Assembly (NCBI GenBank): GCA_021732415.1
Contig: JAKFVC010000034.1
Span: 1 to 64,000, forward strand
Direction of reading: 5' to 3'
Length of the DNA stretch: 64,000 bases
DNA from: Planctomycetaceae bacterium
GTDB taxonomy: Bacteria; Planctomycetota; Planctomycetia; Planctomycetales; Planctomycetaceae
Shown: in pieces, positions 45,616 through 54,805 of the stretch
Layout: every line of letters begins with the position of its first letter
How positions within the stretch are numbered: position 1 is the stretch's first letter
Program-made: the position numbers and the translations under genes
Notes under the pieces: model-generated
Told to the model about the DNA's origin: nothing
What the model saw: only the letters and a program-made list of their open reading frames with translations
Database searches by the model: none

Positions 45616-46869
45616 GTGTCTGTACTCAATACGACGATCACCACTTCCGAATTGACGACCAACAAGACTGCCGGCAATGGCAGTTTGACGGTGGAAGTCA
45701 TCCAATTGCAGGACGAACTCAACAATCCCATCTCGAGAATCCGCCACGAATGGCTGCAACTGTATGAGTCGGATTTGGCAGCCACGATTCTTGAACACCC
45801 CGACTACACATTGGCCGAGGTACCATTTCTCCCGTCGAGCCATTTGCCGAACTTACTGATTGTGTGTCGAAGCAAGGGGCGTCTGGTCGGATTAGGAACA
45901 CTGTTGTGCAAGGTCTCCAAGTCGAAACATGTAGGAGGAATTGGTCCGAGCATGATGCTGCATGGTTATCGATTGGCAGGCAGTCGATTTCTTACCACCG
46001 GCGAGATTGAGATCCAGACATTATTGATGGAAGCGGCGACTCAAGAAGTTGTTCGCCGTGGCGCGCAATACTTGCTGATTGAAGATTTGGATGAACAGTC
46101 CTCACTATTGCAGTTGGCGAAGACTTATCTTGAGCGGGATTATGAAATGTATTCCCCAACCTCGTTTCAAGTGCGGCTGAAGATCGATCTGCCGCGTACC
46201 AGCGCCGAGTACTTTAGTAAGTTCTCATCGAAGACCCGCAACACATTCAAGCGGAAAGAGAAAAAGCTAGGTCAGATCAAGGTGGTTCGCTGCTCGACGT
46301 TGGATCAGATTCCCGATTTCCTCCGCGACGCTCACCAGATTTCGTTGAATACGTGGCAGACGGATCAGTTTGGCATCCGCGTCGAGGATGACGAGCGCAC
46401 CCTAAGATTGTTTACGTTTCTTGCGCTGCAAGGAGCACTGCGTTCGTACGTGCTCTACCAGGGTGAGACTCCCATGGCCTTTATTATCGGCAATCAGCAT
46501 CGAGGCTTATACCGCTACGAAGAGGTCGGCTTTGATCGGAAGTTCCAGTCACTGTCACCGGGGCAGGTACTGCTGCTGAAAGTCCTCGACGACATGTTTG
46601 CCGACAATCCACCGGAACGTTTTGATTTTGGCATGGGTGACGCGGACTACAAGAGAATGCTGGCGAATGTTGAAACGACCGCGGGCAATATCTGGCTCGT
46701 ACCGCCGGGAATCCGAGGGCGCGCGCTGGTTGCCTATCTCAATACATCGCGATCGATCCGGCAAGTGGGTCGGAAGGTGGTGAAGATGCTGGGACAGTAT
46801 CGCAAGCTACGTAGTATGTCGCGTGCCGCAAAAACGACGAGCACCCCGGACGCGGCCGCAGAGGACTAA
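45616..46869 (+). CDS. FemAB/BioF2-like acyltransferase 2
   Basis: This 417-residue protein resembles the first acyltransferase in plan: a first domain with LYESDLAATILEHPDYTLAE, then KTRNTFKRKEKKLGQIKVVRC, and a late QHRGLYRYEEVGFDRKF with FDFGMGDADYKRML. The two proteins are related in fold but clearly diverged. I chose GTG at 45616, which has AAGGA eight bases upstream, rather than the TTG at 45535 that touches the previous stop codon. Its acceptor is unknown. A repeat-like sequence follows the stop codon. Confidence 0.8.
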   Translation: MSVLNTTITTSELTTNKTAGNGSLTVEVIQLQDELNNPISRIRHEWLQLYESDLAATILEHPDYTLAEVPFLPSSHLPNLLIVCRSKGRLVGLGTLLCKVSKSKHVGGIGPSMMLHGYRLAGSRFLTTGEIEIQTLLMEAATQEVVRRGAQYLLIEDLDEQSSLLQLAKTYLERDYEMYSPTSFQVRLKIDLPRTSAEYFSKFSSKTRNTFKRKEKKLGQIKVVRCSTLDQIPDFLRDAHQISLNTWQTDQFGIRVEDDERTLRLFTFLALQGALRSYVLYQGETPMAFIIGNQHRGLYRYEEVGFDRKFQSLSPGQVLLLKVLDDMFADNPPERFDFGMGDADYKRMLANVETTAGNIWLVPPGIRGRALVAYLNTSRSIRQVGRKVVKMLGQYRKLRSMSRAAKTTSTPDAAAED

Positions 46870-46892
46870 GCGTCCGAACTACAGTTTTGATT

Positions 46893-46922
46893 AGGTGAGC
46901 CGGGTGCCGTAAGGCCCCGGCC
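46893..46922. repeat. Family D repeat inside the polysaccharide locus
   Basis: GTGAGCCGGGTGCCGTAAGG followed by CCCCGG, a member of the GAGCCGGGCGGCGTAAGC family. It is located between the second acyltransferase and the second GT4 gene. Confidence 0.72.
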
Positions 46923-46950
46923 AATTCGTTACGTCGACAAGTACTTGAGC

Positions 46951-48198
46951 ATGAAAATACTGTTTGTTTCTAACGTGCATCCCAATCCATTAGCCCCCGG
47001 CAAGGGGACGTTTAATGGTGCGTTAATTCGCGCGCTGGGGCAACAGCATGATGTGCACGTTGTTTGTCCGGTGTCGTGGGTCGATCGGTTGCGTGGTAGG
47101 AAGACCGTGTTGCCTAAGACTCCGATTCTGCTGCAACCGACCGTCACTGCGTCCTATCCCACATTTTGGTATCCGCCCAAGGTACTGCGATCTCAATATG
47201 ATCGCTTTTTGGAATGGAGCATTCAGGGTCGAGTCGAACGTGATTTCCGATCCGCTCGTCCGGATGCCGTATTGTCGTATTGGGCTCATCCGGATGGTGC
47301 GGTGGCTCTGAGAATTGCTCGCCGGCTGGGGGTGCCTGCCATTTCGATGGTCGGTGGTTCCGATGTCCTGCTGATTGGAAAGCATGGTACGCGGCGGACT
47401 GCGATTCTGAATACGTTAGTAAACTCCGATGCGGTGATTGCCGTCAGCTCCGATATCGCCCAGCAGATTATCGCGGACGGTGTCGAAGCCGAGAAGGTGT
47501 TTGTTGTGCGGCGTGGCGTCGACGAGAAGCTCTTCTATCCTGGTGATAAGGATGCAGCCCGGCGGAAACTGGGGTTGCCGCTGAATGCGCGGATCCTGGT
47601 CGGAGTTGGGCGACTTGTGCCGGTTAAAGACTGGCCGACTCTGGTCGCGGCCTGCGGTCAGCTGCACCAACAAGGATCGGGTGTCCGGTGTTATGTTCTA
47701 GGGGATGGTCCCGGCCGATCGGCACTCGAGCAACAAATCGTCAACCTGGGGTTACAGGGGCGAGTCGAACTGCGTGGTGGTCAGCCGCAAGCAGATCTAG
47801 GTGATTGGTATCGCGCTGCGGATTTGGTCGTGTTGCCGAGTCTGTCTGAAGGGATCCCAAACGTCTTGTTAGAAGCGATTGCTTGCGGTGCATCATTTGT
47901 CGCCAGCAATGTCGGAGGGATCCCGGAAATCGCCGATCCCGTCAGCGACCTGTTGGTGCCAGCAGGCGAGCCGCAACAACTTGCGGCAGCGATTCAGACG
48001 CGATTGGAGACCGAGCCGTCTCAACATCGACAGCGCGTTAAGCCTCTGTCATGGATGGCTTCGGCCGAGCAAGTTTCCAACATCATCCAAAAGTGTCGCT
48101 CACAGCGGAATCAGGTATTCGCTGAAGGAATCCCCGAGCCGTCCGATCTTTCCAGCGATCAAGTTGAGTCTCACTATACTGAAACAATTTCCACCTGA
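46951..48198 (+). CDS. GT4 glycosyltransferase 2
   Basis: This 415-residue GT4 enzyme begins KILFVSNVHPNPLAPGKGTFN. Its donor half contains GVGRLVPVKDWPTLVAAC, YVLGDGPGRSALEQ, and SLSEGIPNVLLEAIACGASFVASNVGGIPEI, the E-x7-E retaining-transferase signature. The N-terminal half has WAHPDGAVALRIARRLGVPAISMVGGSD, typical of the acceptor side. The ATG at 46951 starts the fold; a TTG two codons earlier is less likely. The deacetylase gene follows 22 bases later, so translation may be coupled. Confidence 0.9.
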   Translation: MKILFVSNVHPNPLAPGKGTFNGALIRALGQQHDVHVVCPVSWVDRLRGRKTVLPKTPILLQPTVTASYPTFWYPPKVLRSQYDRFLEWSIQGRVERDFRSARPDAVLSYWAHPDGAVALRIARRLGVPAISMVGGSDVLLIGKHGTRRTAILNTLVNSDAVIAVSSDIAQQIIADGVEAEKVFVVRRGVDEKLFYPGDKDAARRKLGLPLNARILVGVGRLVPVKDWPTLVAACGQLHQQGSGVRCYVLGDGPGRSALEQQIVNLGLQGRVELRGGQPQADLGDWYRAADLVVLPSLSEGIPNVLLEAIACGASFVASNVGGIPEIADPVSDLLVPAGEPQQLAAAIQTRLETEPSQHRQRVKPLSWMASAEQVSNIIQKCRSQRNQVFAEGIPEPSDLSSDQVESHYTETIST

Positions 48199-48220
48199 GT
48201 CAGTAATCACGGAACAGTAT

Positions 48221-48952
48221 ATGAATCCTTTCCGCCAAGGGATGAAGACGATGATGTCGGCCGTGCTGCCACGTGAGCGTTGGCTGACGCGCGGCCCGGA
48301 TACGGCTACGGGTATCGCGCTGACGTTCGACGACGGACCGCATCCTGAGTACACGCCGCGCTTATTAGATGAATTACAGAAATTCCAGATTCGCGCGACG
48401 TTTTTTGTCGTCGGTGAGGCCGTGGAACGCTTTCCACGTCTCGCGAAACGGATCATTGCCGAGGGGCACACACTTGGAGGGCATACGTATACTCATTCGG
48501 AGCCGACGGAAACGTCTGCTCGGAAGTTAATGGACGAGGTCCGACGCTCGCTCGATCTGATTGAAGACTTGACCCTGCAGCGACTGTCGTTGTTTCGTCC
48601 GCCGAAAGGCAAGTTGTCTCTGGCCAAGACAATCGGGATGTGGAAGCTTCAACAGACGATTGTGCTCTGGAACTGCGATCCACGAGATTACCGAGCCGAC
48701 GCGGTGCAGGGAATTCAACCGTGGGTGCAGGACTACCGACCCGAGCGTGGTGACATCGTGTTGCTGCACGATACGCATCCACATTGTATTGCTGCCATTG
48801 AGCCGATCGTGCAGCGCGTCGCGGATCAGGGGCTGGGTGATTTTCAAACCATCGATCAATGGCTGTCATTAAATAAGCGAATTGCACGATCAGAGAGCGA
48901 CGAACTGCTCCTGGAGACATCGTCAGTCGGAGCCGTTCACGACGCGAAATAA
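48221..48952 (+). CDS. NodB-type polysaccharide deacetylase
   Basis: This 243-residue carbohydrate esterase family 4 enzyme has the NodB motifs in order: TFDDGP (motif 1), GGHTYTH (metal His pair), FRPPKG (motif 3), WNCDPRDY and LLHDTHPH (motif 5). It should remove N- or O-acetyl groups from a glycan. No signal peptide is visible, so the enzyme may work in the cytoplasm on a precursor. I chose the ATG at 48221; the longer frame overlaps the GT4 gene by more than 300 bases and has no domain in the extension. GGAA precedes the start. Confidence 0.9.
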   Translation: MNPFRQGMKTMMSAVLPRERWLTRGPDTATGIALTFDDGPHPEYTPRLLDELQKFQIRATFFVVGEAVERFPRLAKRIIAEGHTLGGHTYTHSEPTETSARKLMDEVRRSLDLIEDLTLQRLSLFRPPKGKLSLAKTIGMWKLQQTIVLWNCDPRDYRADAVQGIQPWVQDYRPERGDIVLLHDTHPHCIAAIEPIVQRVADQGLGDFQTIDQWLSLNKRIARSESDELLLETSSVGAVHDAK

Positions 48953-48963
48953 GGATCTTCGGA

Positions 48964-50364
48964 ATGAGTTCAAGCGTTTCCTACAATCAAGAGACCGCAG
49001 CCCCGTTAGCTGATCATTGCAGCAAACGGCTGCTGTTGATCAGCTATCACTTCCCGCCAGTGGGTGGTGCCGGGGTCCAACGCCCACTGAAGTTTGTGAA
49101 ATACCTGCGGCAATTTGGCTGGGATGTCTCGGTCTTAATGGCGGCGAATCCTTCCGTTCCCGTATTTGATGAAAGCCTGTGTCGCGACCTGCCGGACGAT
49201 CTGGTGATTGCCAAGGCACGGACCTGGGAGCCAGACTATCGACTTAAGCAACAACTCGGCCAGCAGCAGACGGCCAAGTCGGGAATTGCGGCGAAGCTCA
49301 AGGGATTCGCGAAAGGGGCCGCCAAGAGTGTGGCGAGTGTTGTGTTGCAACCCGATCCGCAGATGTTATGGGTCCCCAATGCACTGAAGGCCGCGAAGCA
49401 GTTGCTCGCGCGTTTGCCTCACGATGCCATCCTGGCCACGGCGCCGCCGTATTCGAATCTCGTCCTGGGAACGATGTTAAAGAAGCGGACGGGGCTGCCG
49501 CTGATCGTCGATTATCGCGACGAATGGGACTTGAGCAGTCAGTATCTGGAAAATAGTCGGCGGGACTGGTTTTCGCGGGTGGTTCAAGAACGCATGCAGC
49601 GTTCAGTGTTGCGGCGAGCGGATGCCATCGTTGCTACGACCCGGGGCAGCACCGCCCGTCTGCAGGACCGAGCGAAACAAGCCGGAAGCCGAGCTCCCGC
49701 CTATTGCATCTTTAATGGGTTCGATACGACCGATTTCGAAGGACTAGTGAATCAGTCGCAGGTGTCGGCTGCGGAGCGGTCTCGATTCCGAATTGTTTAT
49801 ACCGGGACATTGTGGAATCTGACTAATGTGCTACCGGTCGTCGAAGCCGTCGAACGCTTGCAACAGGATAGTCCGGAGTTGCTCGACCGACTGGAACTGG
49901 TCTTCGTAGGTCGGAAGACTCCTGAGCAGGTTGCAATGCTGAATCGATTGCTGGCGACTCGGTGCAAGGTTGATATCCGGGACTATTGCGATCATGCGGT
50001 CGCGTTGCAGTTAATGTCGGACGCGGACGCACTCTGCCTGCTGTTGAGTGCCGTGCCGGGAGCTGAACGGGTCGCGCCGGCCAAGTTGTTCGAATATCTG
50101 GCCCTGAGAAAGCCCATCCTGGCAATTACTCCTGAGGGGGAGACTGCAGGAATCGTGCGGCGCTATTTCCCCAGAAATCATTTTGCGCCGCAGGATGTGT
50201 CCGGAATTGCGAATTGGCTGTGTGATCAACTGGCGGTGTTTCCGGGGACGGGCCGCGGTGATCTGGAGTCGTCTGCCGATGTCGATTTGACCGAATTCAC
50301 GCGAGTGCATCAGGCGGGTCAGTTGGCTGACGTTTTAAATAGTGTGGTGAGTCGGGTTCAGTGA
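48964..50364 (+). CDS. GT4-like glycosyltransferase 3
   Basis: This 466-residue GT-B enzyme starts with LISYHFPPVGGAGVQRPLKFVKYL, the Gly-rich loop of the WbuB/WcaI-like GT4 branch. The middle has ILATAPPYSNLVLG and LIVDYRDEWDL, and the donor half contains RIVYTGTLWNLTNVLPVVEAV and APAKLFEYLALRKPILAI. Probably cytoplasmic. AAGGA lies eight bases before the ATG, and the gene follows the deacetylase by 11 bases, so both are likely on one transcript. Confidence 0.88.
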   Translation: MSSSVSYNQETAAPLADHCSKRLLLISYHFPPVGGAGVQRPLKFVKYLRQFGWDVSVLMAANPSVPVFDESLCRDLPDDLVIAKARTWEPDYRLKQQLGQQQTAKSGIAAKLKGFAKGAAKSVASVVLQPDPQMLWVPNALKAAKQLLARLPHDAILATAPPYSNLVLGTMLKKRTGLPLIVDYRDEWDLSSQYLENSRRDWFSRVVQERMQRSVLRRADAIVATTRGSTARLQDRAKQAGSRAPAYCIFNGFDTTDFEGLVNQSQVSAAERSRFRIVYTGTLWNLTNVLPVVEAVERLQQDSPELLDRLELVFVGRKTPEQVAMLNRLLATRCKVDIRDYCDHAVALQLMSDADALCLLLSAVPGAERVAPAKLFEYLALRKPILAITPEGETAGIVRRYFPRNHFAPQDVSGIANWLCDQLAVFPGTGRGDLESSADVDLTEFTRVHQAGQLADVLNSVVSRVQ

Positions 50365-50374
50365 GATCACAGTT

Positions 50375-50953
50375 ATGTTACGACTATTTATCGAAGACGT
50401 CCGTCAAAAGGCAGTCTGGTGCTATGGCTCATCCAGCATGAGCGCCGTCGTGCAGACCTTGTTGACCGATGGGACCGCGGCCATGTTCTGGTATCGCGCC
50501 ATGCAGTGGTCACAACGGTGGCGACTGGTGCCGCTGAGCATGATCTTCAACAAGATCAACGCCATTTGCTGTCAGTGCATCATTGGCCGGAACGCCGATT
50601 TCGGTCCGGGGTTTGTCCTGATCCACAGCCAGGGTGTGGTGATTAACAGCAATGTCCGTGGTGGGCGGCAGATTTTTGTCGAACATCAGGTCACTATCGG
50701 TGCTGAGAAGAATCAAACTCCCATATTGGCCGACAATATTTTTATCGGAGCGGGAGCCAAGATTATTGGTCCCGTGCGTATTGGAAAGTTTTCGCGCATT
50801 GGGGCGAACGCGGTTGTGGTCCATGATGTGCCAGAAGGCGCGACAGTGGGAGGCATACCCGCCAAAGTGCTCCGGCAGCGAGACGTCACTCAGGCGGACT
50901 CTCTGACCGCCGATGATGAGAACCTTGTCTCCAGTTCAGGAGCTGCAATATGA
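50375..50953 (+). CDS. Hexapeptide-repeat acyltransferase (CysE-like)
   Basis: This 192-residue protein resembles serine O-acetyltransferase and colanic-acid-type acetyltransferases. The N-terminal half is helical. The left-handed beta-helix (about 70-180) shows hexad repeats such as IGRNADFGPGFVLIH, VFVEHQVTIGAEKN and IFIGAGAKIIGPVRIG, and ends GATVGGIPAKVLR. In a polysaccharide locus the substrate is more likely a sugar than serine. The gene starts 10 bases after the GT4 stop codon and its own end overlaps the next start by four bases (ATGA). Confidence 0.87.
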   Translation: MLRLFIEDVRQKAVWCYGSSSMSAVVQTLLTDGTAAMFWYRAMQWSQRWRLVPLSMIFNKINAICCQCIIGRNADFGPGFVLIHSQGVVINSNVRGGRQIFVEHQVTIGAEKNQTPILADNIFIGAGAKIIGPVRIGKFSRIGANAVVVHDVPEGATVGGIPAKVLRQRDVTQADSLTADDENLVSSSGAAI

Positions 50954-52134
50954 CCAGTCTGGAGTCGATATTCTGGATCTGTGCGAGTGGTGTGCTTTAC
51001 GCGTACGTCGGGTTTCCGATCGTCGTGTGGGGCGTGTCACGCTTTTATAAGAATCCCGTTGATCTCGCTAATTCGTCGCCGTTGCCTACCGAGTGGCCGA
51101 TGGTGTCATTAGTCATTGCGGCCTATAAAGAAGAAAAGGTGATCCTGCCGCGGCTGGTGAATGCGACTCTGCTGGACTATCCGGCAGAAAAGCTGGAGAT
51201 CTTAATTGGTGTGGATGGCAGCGAAGATTGTACCGGAGACCTGGTCCGCGAGTTCGTCGATTCTCGAGTGAGACTTATTCAATATCCCGTGCGGCGTGGT
51301 AAGGCGTCGGTGTTGAATGATACGGCGCCTCAGGCACGCGGCGAAATTATCGTGTTTTCCGATGCGAACACGATGACTCAGCCCAATTCCATTAAGCAGC
51401 TCGTGCGGCACTTTGTGGATTCGCAGGTTGGCTCGGTGTGTGGGAAATTGGAGTTGATTGATCCGGCCAGTGGTCAAAATGTCGATGGCATTTACTGGAA
51501 GTACGAGAATTTCTTAAAGGGCTGCGAAGGTCGGATTAATGCGCTGCTGGGAGTGAATGGCGGCATCTATGCGTTGCGGAAGGAACTCTATGAGCCGATT
51601 CCGACGAACGCGATTGTGGATGATTTCCTGATTGGGATGCGGGTTCATTTGCGAGGCCGGCGTCTGATTTATGATCCGACCGCCGTCGCACTGGAAGAGA
51701 CCCCCGATACGATCGGCCAGGAATTTCAGCGTCGATCCCGAATCGGTGCGGGTGGATTTCAGAGCCTGCAATGGCTGTGGCCGCTGCTGAGCCCGACTTA
51801 TGGCTGGGTGTCATTCGCGTTCTGGTCGCACAAGATTTATCGCTGGATGTGTCCGCTGCTGATGGTGGGTGCATTGGTGACGAATATTGCGTTGGCGAGT
51901 CAGCCGTTCTATTTGACGTTGCTGTTATGCCAATTGGCGTTCTATCTGATTGCTGCGGTGGGGCTGGGCTGGTTGACCGGGAACCGGATGCCGCGTGCTC
52001 TGCGGTTACCGGCGATGTTTGTCAGTATGAATGCGGCGTTACTGGTCGGGTTGTGGCGTTCACTCCGCGGAATTCGCGGCGGCACCTGGAAACGGACCGA
52101 GCGGACTCAGCCCCTGGAGGTGGTCTCGAAATGA
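50950..52134 (+). CDS. GT2 membrane glycosyltransferase
   Basis: This 394-residue inner-membrane enzyme has a TM segment at the N-terminus (about 5-24) and three near the C-terminus. The GT-A motifs are [30 protein letters not shown] (the D-x-N metal/donor site, about 137-142) and [11 protein letters not shown] near 260, equivalent to the QxxRW motif of processive transferases. It could extend a beta-linked chain or add one sugar; that cannot be decided. The start overlaps the preceding stop by four bases, and AGGAG lies eight bases before the ATG. Confidence 0.9.
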   Translation: MTSLESIFWICASGVLYAYVGFPIVVWGVSRFYKNPVDLANSSPLPTEWPMVSLVIAAYKEEKVILPRLVNATLLDYPAEKLEILIGVDGSEDCTGDLVREFVDSRVRLIQYPVRRGKASVLNDTAPQARGEIIVFSDANTMTQPNSIKQLVRHFVDSQVGSVCGKLELIDPASGQNVDGIYWKYENFLKGCEGRINALLGVNGGIYALRKELYEPIPTNAIVDDFLIGMRVHLRGRRLIYDPTAVALEETPDTIGQEFQRRSRIGAGGFQSLQWLWPLLSPTYGWVSFAFWSHKIYRWMCPLLMVGALVTNIALASQPFYLTLLLCQLAFYLIAAVGLGWLTGNRMPRALRLPAMFVSMNAALLVGLWRSLRGIRGGTWKRTERTQPLEVVSK

Positions 52135-53309
52135 GTGCAATCTTCTGGGGGATATTGGTTGCTGGTGTGTTGGTGATTGGAGTGGCTGCAGGTGGTTACT
52201 GGTATGCGTTGCGCAAGCGGCACATGCACTTGTGGCTGGGGGCCTACTACTTCACTCCACGTCCCAAGGCGAATCGATTGTCGGACGACGAATCCATGCA
52301 TGTGTTTATTGCGGTTTGCGATCATTACGAACCGGAGTGGGGGAAGCCATCCAAGAGTACCTCGATCGCTCGGGTGCAGCGCTGGGTGGATGAGTACCCT
52401 CGCCTGTTTGAGAAATATCGTGATTCCAGCGGGCGAGCTCCGCAGCATACGTACTTCTATCCGCAGGATGAGTACCAGCCCGAGTATCTGGACTTGTTAG
52501 CCGAGCTGGTTCACAAGGGGCTGGGGGACGTTGACGTCCATCTGCATCACGACGGTGATACGGCCGATTCACTGCGTCAGAAGTTGCACGAATTCAAGCA
52601 CACATTGCATGACAGACATGGTCTGTTGCGACGGGATCCGATTACGAATGAACTGGTCTACGGTTTCATTCATGGAAACTGGGCGCTGTGCAATTCACGT
52701 CCCGATCGACGCTGGTGTGGAGTTGATCAAGAGCTGACTGTCCTGCTCGAAACTGGTTGTTACGCTGACTTCACGTTGCCCTCGGCACCTAGTGACACGC
52801 AGACGCGGCTGGTGAATAGCATTTACTATGCGCGGGACATTCCTGGCCGGTGCGGTTCGCACAACTGGGGGATTCCTGCCCGGGTCGGGAATGCGGCTCC
52901 GGAAGATCATTTGTTAATGATTCAAGGGGCACTCCTGCCTGATTGGCGGAATCGCAAACTGGGGATTTTTCCGCGGATAGAAAACAGTGATATTCATGGT
53001 GGCCGTCCGGCGAGCTGGAAGCGATTTCAGGATTGGACTCGGGCGGGCGTGCATGTGGCGGGGCGGCCGGATTGGTTGTTTGTGAAGCTGCATACTCATG
53101 GTTGTAAGGATGGGAATATCGATACGTGGCTGGGGCCGGAGTCGCAGCGTTTTCATGAAGACTTGGCTGCTCACGCGAAGCGGAATTCCAACTTTCACTA
53201 TCACTATGTGACGGCTTGGGAGATGGCTCAATTGGTGCATCAGGCGGAACGTGGTGAGACCGTGCCGATGATCGGGTGCGGATTCAGCACAAGTGTTGGA
53301 CAAAGATAG
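52131..53309 (+). CDS. Unrecognised membrane-anchored protein of the polysaccharide locus
   Basis: I do not recognise this 392-residue protein. A single TM segment ([20 protein letters not shown], about 3-22) anchors a large soluble domain. That domain has [33 protein letters not shown], then [11 protein letters not shown] and [12 protein letters not shown]. Clusters of His and Asp hint at a metal-dependent polysaccharide deacetylase-like or hydrolase fold, but no standard motif set is complete. Translational coupling is likely: the ATG overlaps the GT2 stop codon and GGAGGTGGT precedes it. A frame extending 120 codons upstream overlaps the GT2 gene and is not credible. A hairpin follows the stop codon. 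Confidence 0.75.
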   Translation: MSAIFWGILVAGVLVIGVAAGGYWYALRKRHMHLWLGAYYFTPRPKANRLSDDESMHVFIAVCDHYEPEWGKPSKSTSIARVQRWVDEYPRLFEKYRDSSGRAPQHTYFYPQDEYQPEYLDLLAELVHKGLGDVDVHLHHDGDTADSLRQKLHEFKHTLHDRHGLLRRDPITNELVYGFIHGNWALCNSRPDRRWCGVDQELTVLLETGCYADFTLPSAPSDTQTRLVNSIYYARDIPGRCGSHNWGIPARVGNAAPEDHLLMIQGALLPDWRNRKLGIFPRIENSDIHGGRPASWKRFQDWTRAGVHVAGRPDWLFVKLHTHGCKDGNIDTWLGPESQRFHEDLAAHAKRNSNFHYHYVTAWEMAQLVHQAERGETVPMIGCGFSTSVGQR

Positions 53310-53336
53310 TAGCCTTCACGGGGAACGTGAAGGCTA
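53310..53336. terminator. Hairpin, family H, possibly a terminator
   Basis: TAGCCTTCACG and CGTGAAGGCTA pair around a short loop, followed by TTTT. It begins right at the stop codon of the unrecognised protein. It may end or attenuate the transcript, and it resembles other family H copies. Confidence 0.65.
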
Positions 53337-53350
53337 TTTTGGAGACGCTC

Positions 53351-54457
53351 ATGTTTGGCCCAGCGACGAATCAAGCTTATCCCGGATACGGAACCGCTCC
53401 GCTGTCAGCGGCTCCGCAGCCGTCGTCGGCTGCGAAGTGGATGACTTATCTTGCGTGGCTGCACTTTGCGGCGATGTGGGGCGTGATCGCGTTGATTCAT
53501 GGGGTATCGGAAGGCTGGTGGCTGGGGACGATGGTGGTCTACCTGCCGCGAGCTCCCTGGGTGGTTCCGGCATTGATTCTCGTGCCCCTGTCGATGTGCT
53601 GGGGGTGGAAGCCGACGGTGATCAATCTCGCGGCGGGGCTGCTGGCCCTGGGACCGGTGATGAACTGGCAGACTGGCGGGTTCTTCCGACCGGCCGTTGA
53701 TCGAGAGGCGTATCGTCTCACCGTCGTCAGTTGCAACGTGCAAAGCTTTCGGCCGAAGTTCGATCAAGTGGTCCAAGAAATGGATCGCATCGATGCGGAT
53801 GTCGTGCTGTTTCAAGAGGCGTTCGAAGATCACGCTTTGTTGGCAACTGTGTTTGATGGCTGGAATGTGCATCGCGTCGACGAGTATCTCGTGGCGTCGA
53901 AATTTCCTTTGAAGTTCATCGGCACAGCGTTTGTTCCCGGTTTTGAGCGTGTGACGGCGGTGCGTTATGAAGTCGAGACTCCGATGGGGCCGGTGGCCGT
54001 GTTCAATGTGCACCAGACCTCGCCGCGCCAATCGTTGACGCAGTTGAAGCCGTGGTCGCCGTTGACCGGTACGGGAGTCGAAACGGTTGAGCAACTGACG
54101 ACATTACGGGATGTTGAAGCGATGAGGACTCGAGCGTTTACGTCGCCAGAAGGAATGGATCAGCCCGTCGTGATTGGGGGCGATTTTAACATGCCGAACG
54201 ACAGCAGCCTGTTCCGCAAACATTGGGGAAGTTTTCAAGATGCGTACGCGCTGTCGGCGGTGGGGTATGGTTATACCAGTCCCTGCAGTGCGAACAAGCT
54301 GTGGCCGGCGAACACTCCGTGGGCCCAGGTGGATCACATTCTGGCGAACCAGGATTGGCAGGTGGAACGCTGCTGGATTGGAACGAGTGCGGGGTCGGAT
54401 CACCGATTGATTGCGGCTCAGTTGCGGTTGCCGCGGCGGATTGCACCGGGAAAATAA
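53351..54457 (+). CDS. Membrane-anchored EEP-family protein
   Basis: This 368-residue protein has three hydrophobic segments (about 33-130) and a C-terminal endonuclease/exonuclease/phosphatase (EEP) domain. The EEP motifs are VVSCNVQSF, VVLFQEAFED, VFNVHQTSP, GGDFNMPND, then QVDHILAN and SAGSDHRLI, which supply the metal-binding and catalytic residues. Similar membrane EEP proteins are found near cell-wall and polysaccharide genes, but the substrate is unknown. I chose the ATG at 53351, with GGAG seven bases upstream. The longer frame overlaps the preceding gene. Last gene of the locus. Confidence 0.86.
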   Translation: MFGPATNQAYPGYGTAPLSAAPQPSSAAKWMTYLAWLHFAAMWGVIALIHGVSEGWWLGTMVVYLPRAPWVVPALILVPLSMCWGWKPTVINLAAGLLALGPVMNWQTGGFFRPAVDREAYRLTVVSCNVQSFRPKFDQVVQEMDRIDADVVLFQEAFEDHALLATVFDGWNVHRVDEYLVASKFPLKFIGTAFVPGFERVTAVRYEVETPMGPVAVFNVHQTSPRQSLTQLKPWSPLTGTGVETVEQLTTLRDVEAMRTRAFTSPEGMDQPVVIGGDFNMPNDSSLFRKHWGSFQDAYALSAVGYGYTSPCSANKLWPANTPWAQVDHILANQDWQVERCWIGTSAGSDHRLIAAQLRLPRRIAPGK

Positions 54458-54484
54458 GTTGGGCTAGTAGCTTATCCGCTCGAC

Positions 54485-54703
54485 CAGGCGAGCCGGGCGG
54501 CGTAAGCTCCCGGATTGTTCGCTCGATACAAATTTGGAAACACAGAGGCACAGAGAACACAGAGAAATTTCCCCACTCTGTTTCCTCTGTGTCTCGGTGT
54601 TTTCTTCTTCGTGTCCTTTGTGAGCGGTTGTTGAATAATTCTTAAACAGAAGGTCACAAAGGACACGAGGAATCCGGGGGCTCACGCCGCACGGCTCGCC
54701 TGG
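54485..54703. repeat. Composite element: family D ends around family E
   Basis: Inverted family D units at 54485-54515 and 54671-54703 (GAGCCGGGCGGCGTAAGC type) enclose family E-like inverted sequence, including CACAGAGGCACAGAG and AAGGTCACAAAGGACACG. It lies just after the polysaccharide locus. It is the second nested example in the window. Confidence 0.82.
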
Positions 54704-54747
54704 TCTTTTTGGGGGGACACGAATCACATTCTAGTAGGCAGGAAATG

Positions 54748-54776
54748 CAAGAACCGACCACGAGGGTCGGTTCTTG
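54748..54776. terminator. Hairpin at the 3' end of the peroxiredoxin gene
   Basis: CAAGAACCGACC and GGTCGGTTCTTG form 12-bp arms with a five-base loop. It lies about 30 bases after the peroxiredoxin stop codon. There is no T-run, so termination is plausible but not certain. Confidence 0.55.
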
Positions 54777-54805
54777 GGGCGTTCGGTCTCTTCTTACCTT
54801 TGTGA

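Noticed and set aside
47879-48220. Upstream extension of the deacetylase frame
   Set aside because: It overlaps the GT4 gene by over 300 bases in another frame and contains no domain. The NodB fold needs only the part from 48221.
51771-52130. Upstream extension of the membrane-anchored protein
   Set aside because: It lies wholly inside the GT2 gene in another frame. The ATG at 52131 has a strong ribosome-binding site and starts a TM segment.
41594-54457. Exosortase or PEP-CTERM sorting genes in the polysaccharide locus
   Set aside because: No exosortase-like multi-TM protein and no PEP-CTERM tail was found. The resemblance rests only on the other gene families.
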